This document shows positions 21,359-31,666 of a stretch of 64,000 nucleotides of DNA, one piece after another. Under the pieces are notes generated by a model. That model was not told the DNA's origin. It made no database searches and saw nothing but the letters and a program-made list of their open reading frames with translations. Position numbers and translations under genes: made by a program. Source of the DNA: Quillaja saponaria (Eukaryota > Streptophyta > Magnoliopsida > Fabales > Quillajaceae); contig CM055613.1 of NCBI GenBank assembly GCA_029379385.1, forward strand, positions 21,859,652 to 21,923,651, written 5' to 3'. The number at the start of each line of letters is the position of its first letter. Position 1 is the stretch's first letter.

Positions 21359-22052
21359 CATTCCTACAATAACTATTATTGGATGGAGGATATGTATGAA
21401 CTATCGGAAGCTCAATAAAGCTACAAGGAAGGACCACTTTCCTCTTCCATTCATTGACCAAATACTAGACTGGCTGTTCGGTAAGGAATATTATTGTTAG
21501 ATGGTTATTCGAGATATAATCAAATTGCTATTGCCCCAGAAAACCAAAAAAAAAAACCATATTTACTCGTCCTTATGGTGCCTTTGCCTTTAGACGGGTG
21601 CTTTTTGGTCTATGCAATACCCAGGCCATCTTTCAAAGGTACATGATGGCCATCGTCACCAATATGGTGGACCAAGGGCTTGAAGTTTTTGTAGACGACT
21701 TTTTAATTTTAGGCAATACATACGATGAATGTCTTTATAATTTAACTTGTGTGCTTAAAAAATGTGAAGAGACTAACTTGGTCTTAAATTGGGAGAAGTA
21801 CCTCTTCATGGTATAAGAGGGTATAACTATCTAGGTTATAGGGTGTCTAATAAAAGAATCGAGGTAGATAGAGTTATGAGAGAAACTATAGAGAAATTAC
21901 TTCCCCTAATTCAATAAAAGGAATAAGAAGCTTTCTTGGCTATGTTGGCTTCTATAGGAGATTCATGAAAGATTTTTCCAAAATATCCAAACCACTTTGT
22001 AATCTCCTAAAAAAAGACACCCTATTCATATTTGATGATGCTTGTTTTGCTT
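21359..22052 (+). pseudogene. Athila-type pol: reverse transcriptase, continued
   Basis: Resumes with GWRICMNYRKLNKATRKDHFPLPFIDQIL (read with one interruption) and then IFTRPYGAFAFRR, FGLCNTQAIFQRYMMAIV and the active-site box EVFVDDFLILG (VDD pair retained) at about 21,685-21,715. It continues through CEETNLVLNWEK to FLGYVGFYRRFMKDFSK. A frameshift lies near 21,500 (after GKEYYC), a stop at 21,814-21,816, and a shift near 21,900. The sequence jumps straight from the RT connection (DDACFASF) into integrase, so RNase H and the integrase zinc-binding region are deleted. Confidence 0.9.
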
Positions 22053-22826
22053 CATTTTTAGAGCTGTGGATTATGTCTCCAAGTGGGTAGAAGTCATTGC
22101 TGTGCCAACTAACAATTCCAAAGTTGTGATTAAATTCTTGAAAAAGAATATCTTCACACACTTAGGCATACCTCTAGCAATTATTAGTGATAGAGACCTC
22201 ACTTTTGCAGCAAACAAGTAGGAGCCTTTCTTACTAAATATAGGGTGACTCACAGGTGTAGTATCATCTACAAGTAAGTGGACAAGCTGAGGTCTCCAAT
22301 TGGGAGATCAAGAGAATCTTAGAGAAGATGGTATATCTTTAGAGAAAGGATTGGTCCAAGAGATCAGATGATACACTATGGGCATACCGTACAACCTACA
22401 AGACCCTTATAAGTATGTCTCCCTTTCAGTTGGCTTTTGGTAAGGCTTGCCACTTATTGATTGAATTGGAACATAATGCCTATTGGGATAATTAAAAAGA
22501 TGAACTTTGACTATGTTGTCACTGGTTACAAAAGACTCTTTCAATTAAATGAAATGGACGAGTTTAGGCTCAATGCTTATAAGAATGCCAAACTCTACAA
22601 GGAGAAGACCAAGAGGATGCATGATTAAAGGATTATTAAGCACAGCTTTGAGCCGGGTCAACAAGTCCATCTTTATAATTCCTGGTTGAAGCTTTTCCCT
22701 GGAAAGCTCAAGTCAAGATGGTCTAGTCCATTCACCATCACCAAAGTGTTTACATATGGTGCTGTGGAGTTGATTGCCACTAATCCACATATAACATTCA
22801 AAGTGAATGGACAATGATTGAAACAC
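22053..22826 (+). pseudogene. Athila-type pol: integrase core and C-terminus
   Basis: Starts inside the catalytic core with AVDYVSKWVEVIAVPTNNSK and FLKKNIFTHLGIP-AIISDRD; the first catalytic Asp lies in AVDYVS. After a degraded part come ALWAYRT-like and [19 protein letters not shown], then [27 protein letters not shown] and FPGKLKSRWSGPFTITKVF, the C-terminal DNA-binding part. It ends FKVNGQ. Several stops and frameshifts make it non-functional. Confidence 0.88.
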
Positions 22827-22842
22827 TATTGGGGAAGAAAAT

Positions 22843-23333
22843 CTTGTTGATGCTTTTTTTAGTAACAGGATTTCAGTATACATTATTGATAAACTCGTGA
22901 CTTGTCGATAGTGTGCAATAGGGTTCTTTATCGAGATCTCATACTTGAAGCCAAAGGATGGAAGTTTGCAAGTCACATTAGAATCTTAGGTTATTGTGAT
23001 TTGTTTGTATAAGATCAAATTGTTACTATTTATGATGTGAGTGGATCTTCTTGTATAAACTGTTATTGGTGTTACGTGGTTGAATGTGTCTAGGTTATAT
23101 TTGTTTGTATTTTGGGCATGTTCCAGTTTACAGGGAACCTTATCAAAATTTTTAGAAAATTATTATACATTTTGGTAAATAAACATTTGTAGTTAACTTT
23201 TCTAAACTTTACTTTTATTCTTTAGTTTAGTCAAGAGTCGTATTTGTTTTTTTGTTTTGAAGTCAGGGTTATGGAGGTGTAGTTACCCATTCCTCCAACC
23301 AGTCATGCTTCTGTATGGGGTGTGATAGAAAAA
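22843..23333 (+). mobile_element. LTR fragment inserted in Athila-type element
   Basis: From TAGTAACAGGAT (22,860) to GGCC/AACCAGTCATGCTTCTGT and GGGGTGTGATA (23,326) this matches the end of the long plus-strand LTR at 52,430-52,855 (TAGTAACAGGATCTTGAGG ... CAGTCATGCTTCCGTGAGG). Athila sequence stops before it and resumes after it, so it is an insertion. TTGATG occurs at both sides (22,847-22,852 and 23,334-23,339) and may be a target duplication, but the left copy also lies within homology to the other LTR, so this is uncertain. Confidence 0.7.
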
Positions 23334-23335
23334 TT

Positions 23336-24477
23336 GATGACAATCATACCTTTATCAATCTTGGCAAAACCACTTAAGCAACACTAAGTCAAGCCGAGGA
23401 CTTTAAACTAAGTGCTTCTTGGGAGGTAACCTAAGTTTCTAAACCCTTTTGTTTCTTTTTGTTTTATTAATTTTTACTTTGTACTTAGCCTTCCTCTCAT
23501 CTTTGTTGGGCCAAAAAAGAATCATTAACAACAAGGAGTAACCACATCGCTGCGCCATAATAACTCACCTCGTGGTGCCTAAATCCAGGGTTCACCAAAA
23601 TCAACATGAGAACATCACGCTGTGGCCCTAAGCCTAGTAATGTTGTGGTGTCCAAATTTCAAAAACCCAAGTATGTACTTAGAGACTAGCACACCATTGC
23701 CTTACTACACTCACACCGTGGCGTCCAAATTACAAAGAAATTACATTTTCAAATAGAGAGCATGACGCAGCGGGGGTACTACATTTGAGTTGCGGTACCA
23801 CTAAACCCAGAAAATAAAATATTCAACTAGAGACCTTTATGTTGCAATGCTTCCTAACTTGAGCTACGGTGTCCATTTTTATGAAATCTGAGTTTTAACT
23901 CAAGAGCTATGAATCGTGGCGCCTTGTTCTTTGTGCTACTTCGTCTATACCTGTGTTTCAAAATTTTCAATTTTAGGGCATTGAGCCGTAGTGCATAGTG
24001 CTTCATGCCATGGTGACCTGTCAGGATTTCTGTTTTTTTAAACAATTTTCAAACCCCAAAACCTTTTAAACTCAAAACCTACAACCATTTTCTTAAAATC
24101 TAAAGTTTAAGTAGTGAATCCTCAAACCCAAACCCCATTCTTGTTAACTTTCATCATTTTTGCACGATAATGTATTATTGAGTATAGTTGGATAGAATTG
24201 ATGCAAAATGTATGTATAACATCCTACCTATGACCCCTATCCCAATATTTCCCAAATGCCTTTTGAAAATCTTGTATATAGTTGAACTAAGTTTTTGGAG
24301 GGGTGATGGAATATTGATAGGGGTGCATGCATTTTATTTCATTGATGAAAATATGCCTGAGATTTGAAATTATTGTTATGTTGGGTTAGAGACCCATTGT
24401 TGATTATGGGCCGTGGTTAACATGTGTTGATAGGCATTATAGGGATTAGGATTATGCTTGTTTTGTTTTTCAAGATC
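23336..24477 (+). mobile_element. Athila-type non-coding region between pol and env-like ORF
   Basis: Begins with AAGTCAAGCCGAGGACTTTAAA and GTGCTTCTTGGGAGGTAACC, a block conserved between pol and the 3' ORF of Athila-type elements. From 23,540 to 24,010 it is rich in words such as CGCTGCGCCA, CCTCGTGGTGCC, ACCGTGGCGTCC and CGTGGCGCCTTG, also seen in the LTRs. No coding frame of note. Confidence 0.75.
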
Positions 24478-25489
24478 ATGGCACAAAAATCAAAGGCAAC
24501 TAAACGCTTTAGTTTTGCTGGGCCAAGCTTTGATACTAGTCAATTTGTTTTTGCTGAAGCAGAAAAGAAATTCCACAAGGGGTTGATCAATAAGAAATTT
24601 GTGGTTCAAAGTGTTTTCAACTCAGCCAAGATTATTTCCCACAAATAACCTGACAGAAACTGGGTTCAATTGTATGCACCCCCCAAAGCCAAAGTTGTCT
24701 CGCTAGTTAGAGAGTTTTATGCCAAACTCGTAGAGCATAGTGACAAAGTCATGGTCCGGGGTAAGATAGTGCCATTCATGAGCATCGCGATCAATGTCTT
24801 CTATGGAATTCCGAACATTCCAAATATTAAAGAGTATTGTGCTATCAGGGTTCCATTTGGAAGTTAACTAACGAGGAGCCTGTGCATTTCAAATAAAGTT
24901 AGCTGCATTCCACTTCAAGGGCTTGGTATTACTTTATTCTCGCCAACATACTGCCAAGTGGACATGAAAGCGATGTCACCAAGGAACGAGCCATCCTTAC
25001 CTTTACAGTCATCCGAGGTATGACTATTGATATTAGTCATTTAACTCATAGTGCCATGTTGTAGACAATGAATAGCTGGCACATTCAGATTATAGTTTCC
25101 ATCCCTCATCACTGAACTATGCTGAGAGGCCGGTGTGATTTGGGAGGACAACGAGCCAGAAGTACTTCAGAAGGGACTGATAGATGACAACTTGATGAAG
25201 AAGTTCATGCATATGAACTTTGAAGCATGAAAGGGTATTCTAGCAGCTCTAGCCTATTTCGTACCATCCAAGTGTGCAGCGACTCACCATGGTTCAACAT
25301 ATCTCTAGCTTAGAGGTGCATTGCGCCGAGCATTGGCAGTATAACCGTGCTGTCAATCATCAGAACAATAAGCTACTGATGATGATGTTGCAGTAAGGAG
25401 GATTCCACTACATTCCCTCCTTGCCCTAAGCCTACAGCTCCCTTCCATCGTCCTGAGTATGATGTCGACATTGACTTTTACGAATGAGG
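24478..25489 (+). pseudogene. Athila-type 3' ORF (env-like / plant transposon protein)
   Basis: From ATG at 24,478 the frame reads MAQKSKATKRFSFAGPSF, then FVFAEAEKKFHKGL (stop at 24,646), then YAPPKAKVVSLVREFYAKL, VMVRGKIVPF and INVFYGIPNI, matching the conserved N-terminal part of the ORF downstream of pol in Athila elements, which has been called env-like but whose role is not established. After 24,867 stops and frameshifts accumulate; a poorly preserved C-terminal part with NHQNNKLLMM is recognisable near 25,340-25,390. No signal peptide or membrane segment is convincing. Confidence 0.8.
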
Positions 25490-26935
25490 GAGTTCTTTTT
25501 ATCCTTTTATTTTCCTTTTCTTTTTCTTTTCTTTCTTCATTTTTGTTAAACATTGGGACACTGTTTAGTTTAGGTTTGGGAATGTAACTTTCAGTTATGT
25601 ATTGCCTATTCTTATGTAAAATTATTATCCCCCGGTTATGTGTAATTTGTTTAGACATGGTATCTAGGATGTAATGTGTTTCTCTTTTTCGTATTGTTTT
25701 AAGTAGAATTGCAATTTCAATTTGTTGATGATGTTCATATGTTCCCTATTCCCATGATATTACCTTATTTATGCAATGATATTGATTTTTGATAATAATC
25801 CAAGAATTTTTTTGAATTTATTGTAATTAGGGCAAACACTTCATGCATCCATATCTAGACAAGGCTATTTTCACCTAGGGTTGATGTTTTTAAATAATTT
25901 TTTTCTTTATAACCCTTAGACTCTCCTTTACCTCTTTAATTAGTGTGAATTTATCTTAAGGCTAATTCCTAGGCGAAGCTTAGTTGAGAACACGATATAG
26001 ATTATTTTTGTACTAATAGAACCTTTGTTATATTCACCCTTGTTTTTTATATATCCTTATAAACCCACATTTGAGTTGAAAACTTATTCTTTCTAGTACA
26101 CGTATATGTTAACTAATTCTTTTTTTTATCAGACCCATTTGCACTCTATTACTTTGAGTACATTGAATATGCAGTATTATTGAGCTTTAACATAGGGATG
26201 AGCTTGAAACACGTTTGTGAGGGTAGTAAAAAGCAAGGAAGATAAAAACAAAAAAATATATGTTTATCTTCCTTACTTGATAAAATTAAGTTTAGAGGAG
26301 TATGTGGAAATTCCTTCAGAAGTGGTTTATAAACCAAAGGTTTGGTAGAAAATATTAGAAGGATAAAGGAAAAAAAGTGGGAAGCATCTATGCCCACACT
26401 AGAAGAAATATATTAGGTGATAAAAAAAAAAAAATTTGATGAAATTTTTTAGCCCGAGTGAGTGATACCTTACCAAAGAATAGGTGACAAAGAAGGGTGA
26501 GCTCTTGCAAAGAATTTGTGCTTAGGATAATTGAGCCTAAAAATTTAATTTCATCAAATCTTTGCCCTAGCCTTATATTACAAGTTGAATGAAAGACCTA
26601 TTTATTTTCAATTAAGTATTAGCCTACATTTATAGAGAGAGGAAGGAAATGCAAAGTTCTAGGGGTTAAGAATAGTCATTGAGTCATTTTGGAAATATCT
26701 TTGAAGCCATTTAAACTATAGTGAAGATGCCTTGCTCACACACACACACATGAAATTTGCCTAAACATGATAAATTTATAGCTATACTTGTGTTTTGTCT
26801 TGAGTCAAATCTTTGTTATAAAATTAGAGTATTTAGGGGAATAACTATTTCATCGTTGATAAGTTAATTGTTATTCTTGTTTCTTTGTTTTCTTTCTTTT
26901 TGCTCGAGACTAGCAAAATACTAAATTTGGGAGTA
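25490..26935 (+). mobile_element. Athila-type 3' untranslated region with polypurine tract
   Basis: A pyrimidine-rich run (25,495-25,545, alternating TTT and CCTTTT) and ACATTGGGACACTGTTTAG follow the env-like ORF. The rest is non-coding and AT-rich. At the right edge AAATTTGGGAGTA (26,923-26,935) is the expected polypurine tract directly before the 3' LTR. A CA-repeat of about 14 bp lies near 26,737. Confidence 0.7.
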
Positions 26936-28441
26936 CGATAACTCTGTAAAATAGAGTTATTTCACTACACTTTAAATTCCTATTTTATGCCAAATCCTAG
27001 AGTTTTAAGTTAGAATGTTAGTTAAATTTAGTGTTTTAGTTATTTTAGGAGTTTTTTCTATAATTAGGAATAGTTTTATAATTTTGTTATTTAATTTGTT
27101 TTAGGTGTCTGTACAGTGTCCTAGTTGTACACAAAAAGGGAAGAAGAATTGAAGGCAATGTCAACGTGCCAAAGAATATAGCACCGCAGTGTACAAGGCA
27201 GAAGTTGATAATTCAAGCCAAGAGACTTGCATCATGGCATGACAAAGCTAAAGCCACGGCGCCATTAAAACAAGAATTGCACAAATAAGCCAAAGAGCTC
27301 GACATCGTGGTGCCTATAACTTGAAGTTGCAACATCCCTAATCAAACTTGCTCAAAAACCAGGACAGAGACAAATGCTACAATTCTTGTGGAATGAAGTC
27401 ATGGTGCCAAATCTGAAAGACGACTTCATAACAACCTGAGAGGATGGCGCCACCGCACCCATCAATAGGAAGCTGTGGTGTGTCATGTTGTATTTCGAGT
27501 AGGACTATGCTGAAGGTTCAGTTCTGCAGTGCCATAGAGCGCTGCGTCGCGGCACCATTACGTGCTTTAGAAAAATCCTAGTTCAATTGAATTTGGGACA
27601 AAAGGTCTATAAAATAATGTGAAGGCTGAAGTCTGAGAATATACCAGAGCTCATGATAAAGAGTACCTAAGAGCCAAAGGAGACCTGGAACTGTAACAAC
27701 TTATATACTTCTTTATTGTTATTTTCTATTTACTTGTAACAGTTATGTCTTTTATATTTGTGTTTTTTGAGTTATTATGGAGTAGTCATATTCTAGGGTT
27801 ACGATTGAACTCATATATAGCTGATGTGGATTTAGTTTTAATTTAATGCATGTTTTAGTTTAAATATTTATTTTGTCTATTTTTAATGCTTCTAATTGAT
27901 TAATCACTAGTTAGATTGATTAGGAATTCTAGAATTGACTTGGAAGAGTTAATTTTGGGATTTGCCTTAGGCATATAAACTTATATATAGATTGTTCATA
28001 TGATTTAGATGATCTAATTTGTTAAAGAGATATGAATATACTCTTTAACCAAAAGTAACCATAAGGATTGGCCCTTAATGAGTTTGTATTAGGATAATTC
28101 TCATAAGAATATGGGGAATTAGACTAAGGGAAATATATAATTCTTATATGCTAGTAATTGGTTAAGAAATCTGGTTTAATATTCAAACTATTGCTATAAA
28201 TTGAATTAAATTGAATTTAATTAGGTGTAGTACGAGGGATATCGTGAACCTATGTTTTAGTTTTAATCTTTTTATAATTTGCTTAAAAACCTCTGAATTT
28301 GCATTGGCTTGATTAGAGTTATGCTGCATAATATTAATATTTAGCTTAGAAAGTAATTTATTTCCTCGTGAGAACGATCTCTACTTATCATTGTATTACT
28401 TGAGGACGATAAGTGCGCTTGCATATATAAAATCCATATCA
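26936..28441 (+). mobile_element. 3' LTR of the Athila-type element
   Basis: Starts CGATAACTCTGT (first T of the expected TG changed to C) right after the polypurine tract and ends CCATATCA at 28,441, about 1.5 kb. It is collinear with the solo LTR at 54,729-56,094 (e.g. TTAGTTAAATTTAGTGTTTT, GTTTTAGGTG, TTAATTTTGGG/CACTAGTTAGATTG, TGCGC near the end). A GC-rich block at 27,170-27,560 holds CGCAGTG, CCACGGCGCCATT and GCGTCGCGGCACC. No ORF. Confidence 0.85.
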
Positions 28442-28640
28442 CTATGACACTGCAAAGATACCTAAAACAATTTAAATAAAAAAAAAAAAACCATAAAACT
28501 ATTCCTAATCATATTAAAAACTCCTAAACTGCCTCAAATAACTAAAACACTTAATTTAACTAATATTCTAACTCACAACCCTAGGATTTAGCATAAAATA
28601 TGAATTAAAAGTGTAGTGAAATAATTCTAGTAATATTTTT
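28442..28640 (-). mobile_element. Inverted fragment of the Athila-type LTR start
   Basis: The reverse complement of this stretch (TTATTTCACTACAC ... CCTAGGGTTGTGAGTTAGAATATTAG ... GTTTTAGGTATCTTTGCAGTGTC) follows the first 180 bp of the LTR at 26,936. It abuts the end of that LTR, giving a tail-to-start inverted arrangement. Confidence 0.8.
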
Positions 28641-28979
28641 TTGCTATTTATTTGTAAGAATTGTAGCGTATTGCATTAATTGCAAGCAAGAGAAATTGCA
28701 TGAAAACTTTGATGCTAGCACTGAATGTAACTCTGATAGATGTATTACAAAATAGACTTGTGTAACTTTAAATTGACATATGATTTGTAATATTTGGACT
28801 ATTAGATTAGTCCAAGTAATCCATCAAAGTTAGATTAAAATCTAGAAATATAAGATTTTAGCATATTGACCTTTCACTGATCCAACTAGCATAAATTAAG
28901 TTAAACAAATGCAAATAACAATCCATTTATGGATATAATTAGTACACACTATGTAGCTTTCTATACTTGTATCATACTT
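28641..28979. other. Unassigned AT-rich stretch
   Basis: No ORF or recognisable motif. It may be the diverged downstream part of the R1 repeat that follows on the minus strand. Confidence 0.45.
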
Positions 28980-29165
28980 GATAATTGAATGTGCATATAA
29001 ATGCAGTTAATTTTTAGACATTAAGCCAAATTCTGCAAAACACAAGATTTAGACATCTCTGACCCTACCTTAATAAAAAATTAGCCAGAACTTCCTCTAG
29101 GAGAATCGAAACCCAATTTCGTTATGGATAAATTAATAGGCATATGTATATATCACATGTATTGT
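28980..29165 (-). repeat. Dispersed LTR-type repeat R1, copy 2
   Basis: The reverse complement contains TTTCGATTCTCCTAGAGGAA, TAAGGTAGGGTCAGAGATG and TGTGTTTTGCAGAATTT, collinear with 5,450-5,560 and 51,400-51,500. Confidence 0.65.
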
Positions 29166-29479
29166 TTGGAGCTGTACATTAGTATAGTTGATTGTTTGAA
29201 ATTGGTTGCAAGTATGCCTTTGCATGAAGGAAATTAATTTGGATCAAAGCTTAATTGTTTGACATATTAATGCTTAATTGATTGTATCTTTTTATGATTA
29301 ACCATATTTACAATAGTTCCTAATTAGTGGAATTGAACTTTCGCTTAAATGTTTCGATCCAGCTATAAAAATTTAGTGAGCTCTGAAATCAATTATGATT
29401 TTTTAATGAAGTTGATATAACTATTTTAGTAAATTACACAAGCTTTCATTTACAAAATAACTAAATAATTTTACATGAT

Positions 29480-29708
29480 TTAAATAGTACAAGGGTTTTA
29501 AAGTTAACCATTTATAATTTTGGGAGTTTACATTAAACCAGGAGAAACTTTGGGAATCCATTTTTGAATTTTAACATGGAAAATCTTTATGGACCACACA
29601 ATGGGAGACAAGTGTCCCTATCCACATATTTTTTCTTTTTCCTTTTTCCTTTTTCCTTCCTCTTCTTTACACAAGTTCTTCTTTCTGCTCTCTTTGCAGC
29701 AGCCATGG
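29480..29708 (+). mobile_element. LTR-like sequence, upstream part, cut by the viral insertion
   Basis: The segment TTTGGGAGTTTACATTAAACC ... AATGGGAGACAAGTGTCCC ... pyrimidine-rich run ... CTCTTTGCAGCAGCCATGG has the character of a plant LTR leading into its transcribed leader. Its last 96 bp (29,613-29,708) recur at 36,781-36,880, after which the LTR-like sequence goes on. The virus therefore appears to sit inside this sequence. Confidence 0.6.
29613..29708 (+). repeat. Direct repeat flanking the viral insertion, left
   Basis: From TGTCCCTATCCAC to GCAGCAGCCATGG, 96 bp. The last 40-odd bases are identical to the right copy; the pyrimidine run in the middle differs by small indels. Confidence 0.92.
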
Positions 29709-29715
29709 AAATTGT

Positions 29716-29823
29716 GAAAGATACAATTAAAAGAAAAGAAATTTTTATAGCCAGATCAAAACATTTACGCGAAAAAAGATACAATCAATCTTATGAAAGA
29801 TACAATTAAAAGAAAAGAAAATT
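29716..29823 (+). repeat. Duplicated 28-bp motif at the left viral junction
   Basis: GAAAGATACAATTAAAAGAA and the bases after it occur near 29,716 and again near 29,796, 80 bp apart. The duplicate sits in the first 115 bp of viral sequence, next to the insertion junction. Confidence 0.85.
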
Positions 29824-29827
29824 TCTT

Positions 29828-31317
29828 ATGTCTCTAAAGGAAGAAATAGAAAACAAGAGGATTGAGCAGCAATTGAAATCTTCTAATCTTCAAGATGAAA
29901 TTAATAAATTTCAACATAAAATTGAACAAAAAATATGTGCTGAAATTCCTAATGCCTTTTGGAATAGAAAACAGCATCTAATAGAATTGCTTTATGAACC
30001 AGATTTCATAGAAAAACAAATACCTACTAAGGCTAGACCAATAGCTATGGGTCCTAGGCACTTAGAAATTTATAAAGCAGAAATTGAAGAGTTACTAAAA
30101 AAAGGGATTAATTAGAAAAAGCTATAGTCCCTAGAGTTGCCCAGCATTTTATGTTGAAAATGCAGTCGAACTAGAAAGAGGAGTCCCAAGGCTAGTAATT
30201 AATTACAAGCCTCTGAATAAAACTTTAAGATGGATTAGGTATCTAATTCCTAATAAAAAGGATCTGTTAAACAGACTCTATGAAATGCCAAGATATTTTC
30301 CAAATTTGATATGAAATCAGGATATTGGCAAATTCAAATAGCTGAGCAGGATAGGTACAAAACTACATTTACTGTACCTTTTGGGTATTATGAATGGAAT
30401 GTTATGTCATTTGGATTAAAAAATGCCCCATATGAATTTCAAAATATTATGAATGACATCTTTAATTCTTATCATAAATTCATAATATGTTATGCCATAT
30501 TGATGATGTTTTAGTATTTTCTCCTTCTATTGAAAAACATTTTAAACATCTTAGTATATTTCTAAACACTGTCATGAAGGCGGGATTAGCAGTTTCTGAA
30601 AAGAAGGTAAAAATATTACAAACTACTATTCAGTTTTTTAGGACATAATATTCATAAAGGTTCTATTATACCTATTGATAGAGCTATACAATTTGCTAAT
30701 AAATTCCCAATGAAATAAGGAAAAAACAACAACTGCAGAGATTCTTAGGAAGCCTAAATTATGTGGGTGAATTTTACAAAGATTTAGCCCTAGATTACAA
30801 ATTATTATTTGCAAGATTAAAAAAGAATCCTCCAGAGTGGAACAATGACTTTACAGAAGCAGTTAAAAGGATAAAATAAAGAGTTAAAGAACTTTCATAT
30901 CTATGTATTCCTCATCCATATGCATTTAAAATAGTGGAAACAGATGCTTCCGAGATAGGATATGGAGGAATACTTAAACAAAAAATTGCTAATAAAAAGC
31001 AATTGGTTAGATTAACTTCAGGAACCTAGAAGGGTGCACAACAAAATTATTCTACTATAAAGAAAGAAATATTATCTATAGTTATGTGCATTGCTAAGTT
31101 TGAATCTGACTTGTTGAATAAAAAATTCTTATTAAGAATAGATTGCAAGTTTGCCAAGGATATCCTTCTTGAAGATGTTAAAAATATAGCATCTAAACAA
31201 ATATTTGCTAGATGGTAGGAAATCTTTTCTGTCTTTGAATTTGATATAGAATTTATTAAAGAAGAATCTAATTCTTTGCTTGACTTCCTAACTAGAGAAT
31301 TTTTGCATGGATCTTAA
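29828..31317 (+). pseudogene. Caulimovirid pol: reverse transcriptase and RNase H
   Basis: The first frame (29,828-30,115) has a lysine/glutamate-rich helix, then IPTKARPIAMGP and EIEELLKKGI of the RT fingers, ending at TAG (30,113-30,115). The palm follows: FDMKSGYWQIQIAEQDRYKT (catalytic Asp codon 30,308-30,310), TVPFGYYEWNVMSFGLKNAP. The second catalytic box reads xIDDVLVFS at 30,496-30,522, in another frame, so an indel lies just before it. RNase H starts near VETDASEIGYGG (Asp codon 30,943) and continues through YSTIKKEIL, LLRIDCKF and DFLTREFLHGS with in-frame stops (e.g. in the segment near 31,028 and 31,217). It ends at TAA 31,315-31,317. The enzyme copies viral RNA into DNA; this copy cannot. 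Confidence 0.9.
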
Positions 31318-31666
31318 AGGAAAAGGCGTTATAACCTTTCAAACTAATACTCCTGCAAAAAGAACTTTCTCCACTCCTAATTCTGAGGAGACTGATAAGG
31401 ATTTCTTATGTGATCAGGCTTATGAATTAGCCCTTCCTTGTAATACCAAGGATTTCAAATATCTATATATTCCGCTATCTTATAAAAAGATAGCAGCAAT
31501 TGAGAAAAGGTATGCTAATTTAGCACCATATAAGATAATCCCTTTCTACCTCAATAATCATCTTCCTCCTGAATTGGAACCCATGAATATTTTATTCTAT
31601 TTAAATATTCTTGTGGACACAGAATCAATTTCTCACAAACCCTGGATTCGAGCAGGGTCAGAATAG
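31307..31666 (+). CDS. Viral ORF downstream of pol, function not recognised
   Basis: An uninterrupted 119-codon frame whose ATG lies inside the last codons of pol (overlap of 11 bases), the way adjacent caulimovirid ORFs often join. It begins MDLKGKGVITFQTNTP, is of mixed charge, and has LALPCNTKDFKYLYIPLSYK and LAPYKIIPFYLNNHLPPELEP. It ends at TAG 31,664-31,666. Similar aromatic-rich coding-like sequence (RRIFHRLYTYFDY, AWENLLLFGNTTSFLG) continues in other frames to about 31,870, so the ORF was once longer. Its place corresponds to the translation transactivator/inclusion-body gene of some genera, but I see no signature that proves this. Confidence 0.55.
   Translation: MDLKGKGVITFQTNTPAKRTFSTPNSEETDKDFLCDQAYELALPCNTKDFKYLYIPLSYKKIAAIEKRYANLAPYKIIPFYLNNHLPPELEPMNILFYLNILVDTESISHKPWIRAGSE

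Noticed and set aside
24478..24867. Host transcription-factor-like gene
   Set aside because: Position after Athila integrase and the conserved VREFYA, VRGKxVPF and FYGIPN motifs identify it as the element's 3' ORF.
29696..29708. Start of a host gene after a 3' splice site (TTGCAG then CAGCCATGG)
   Set aside because: The same sequence recurs at 36,868-36,880, and the following frames end after a few codons (right) or enter viral DNA (left).
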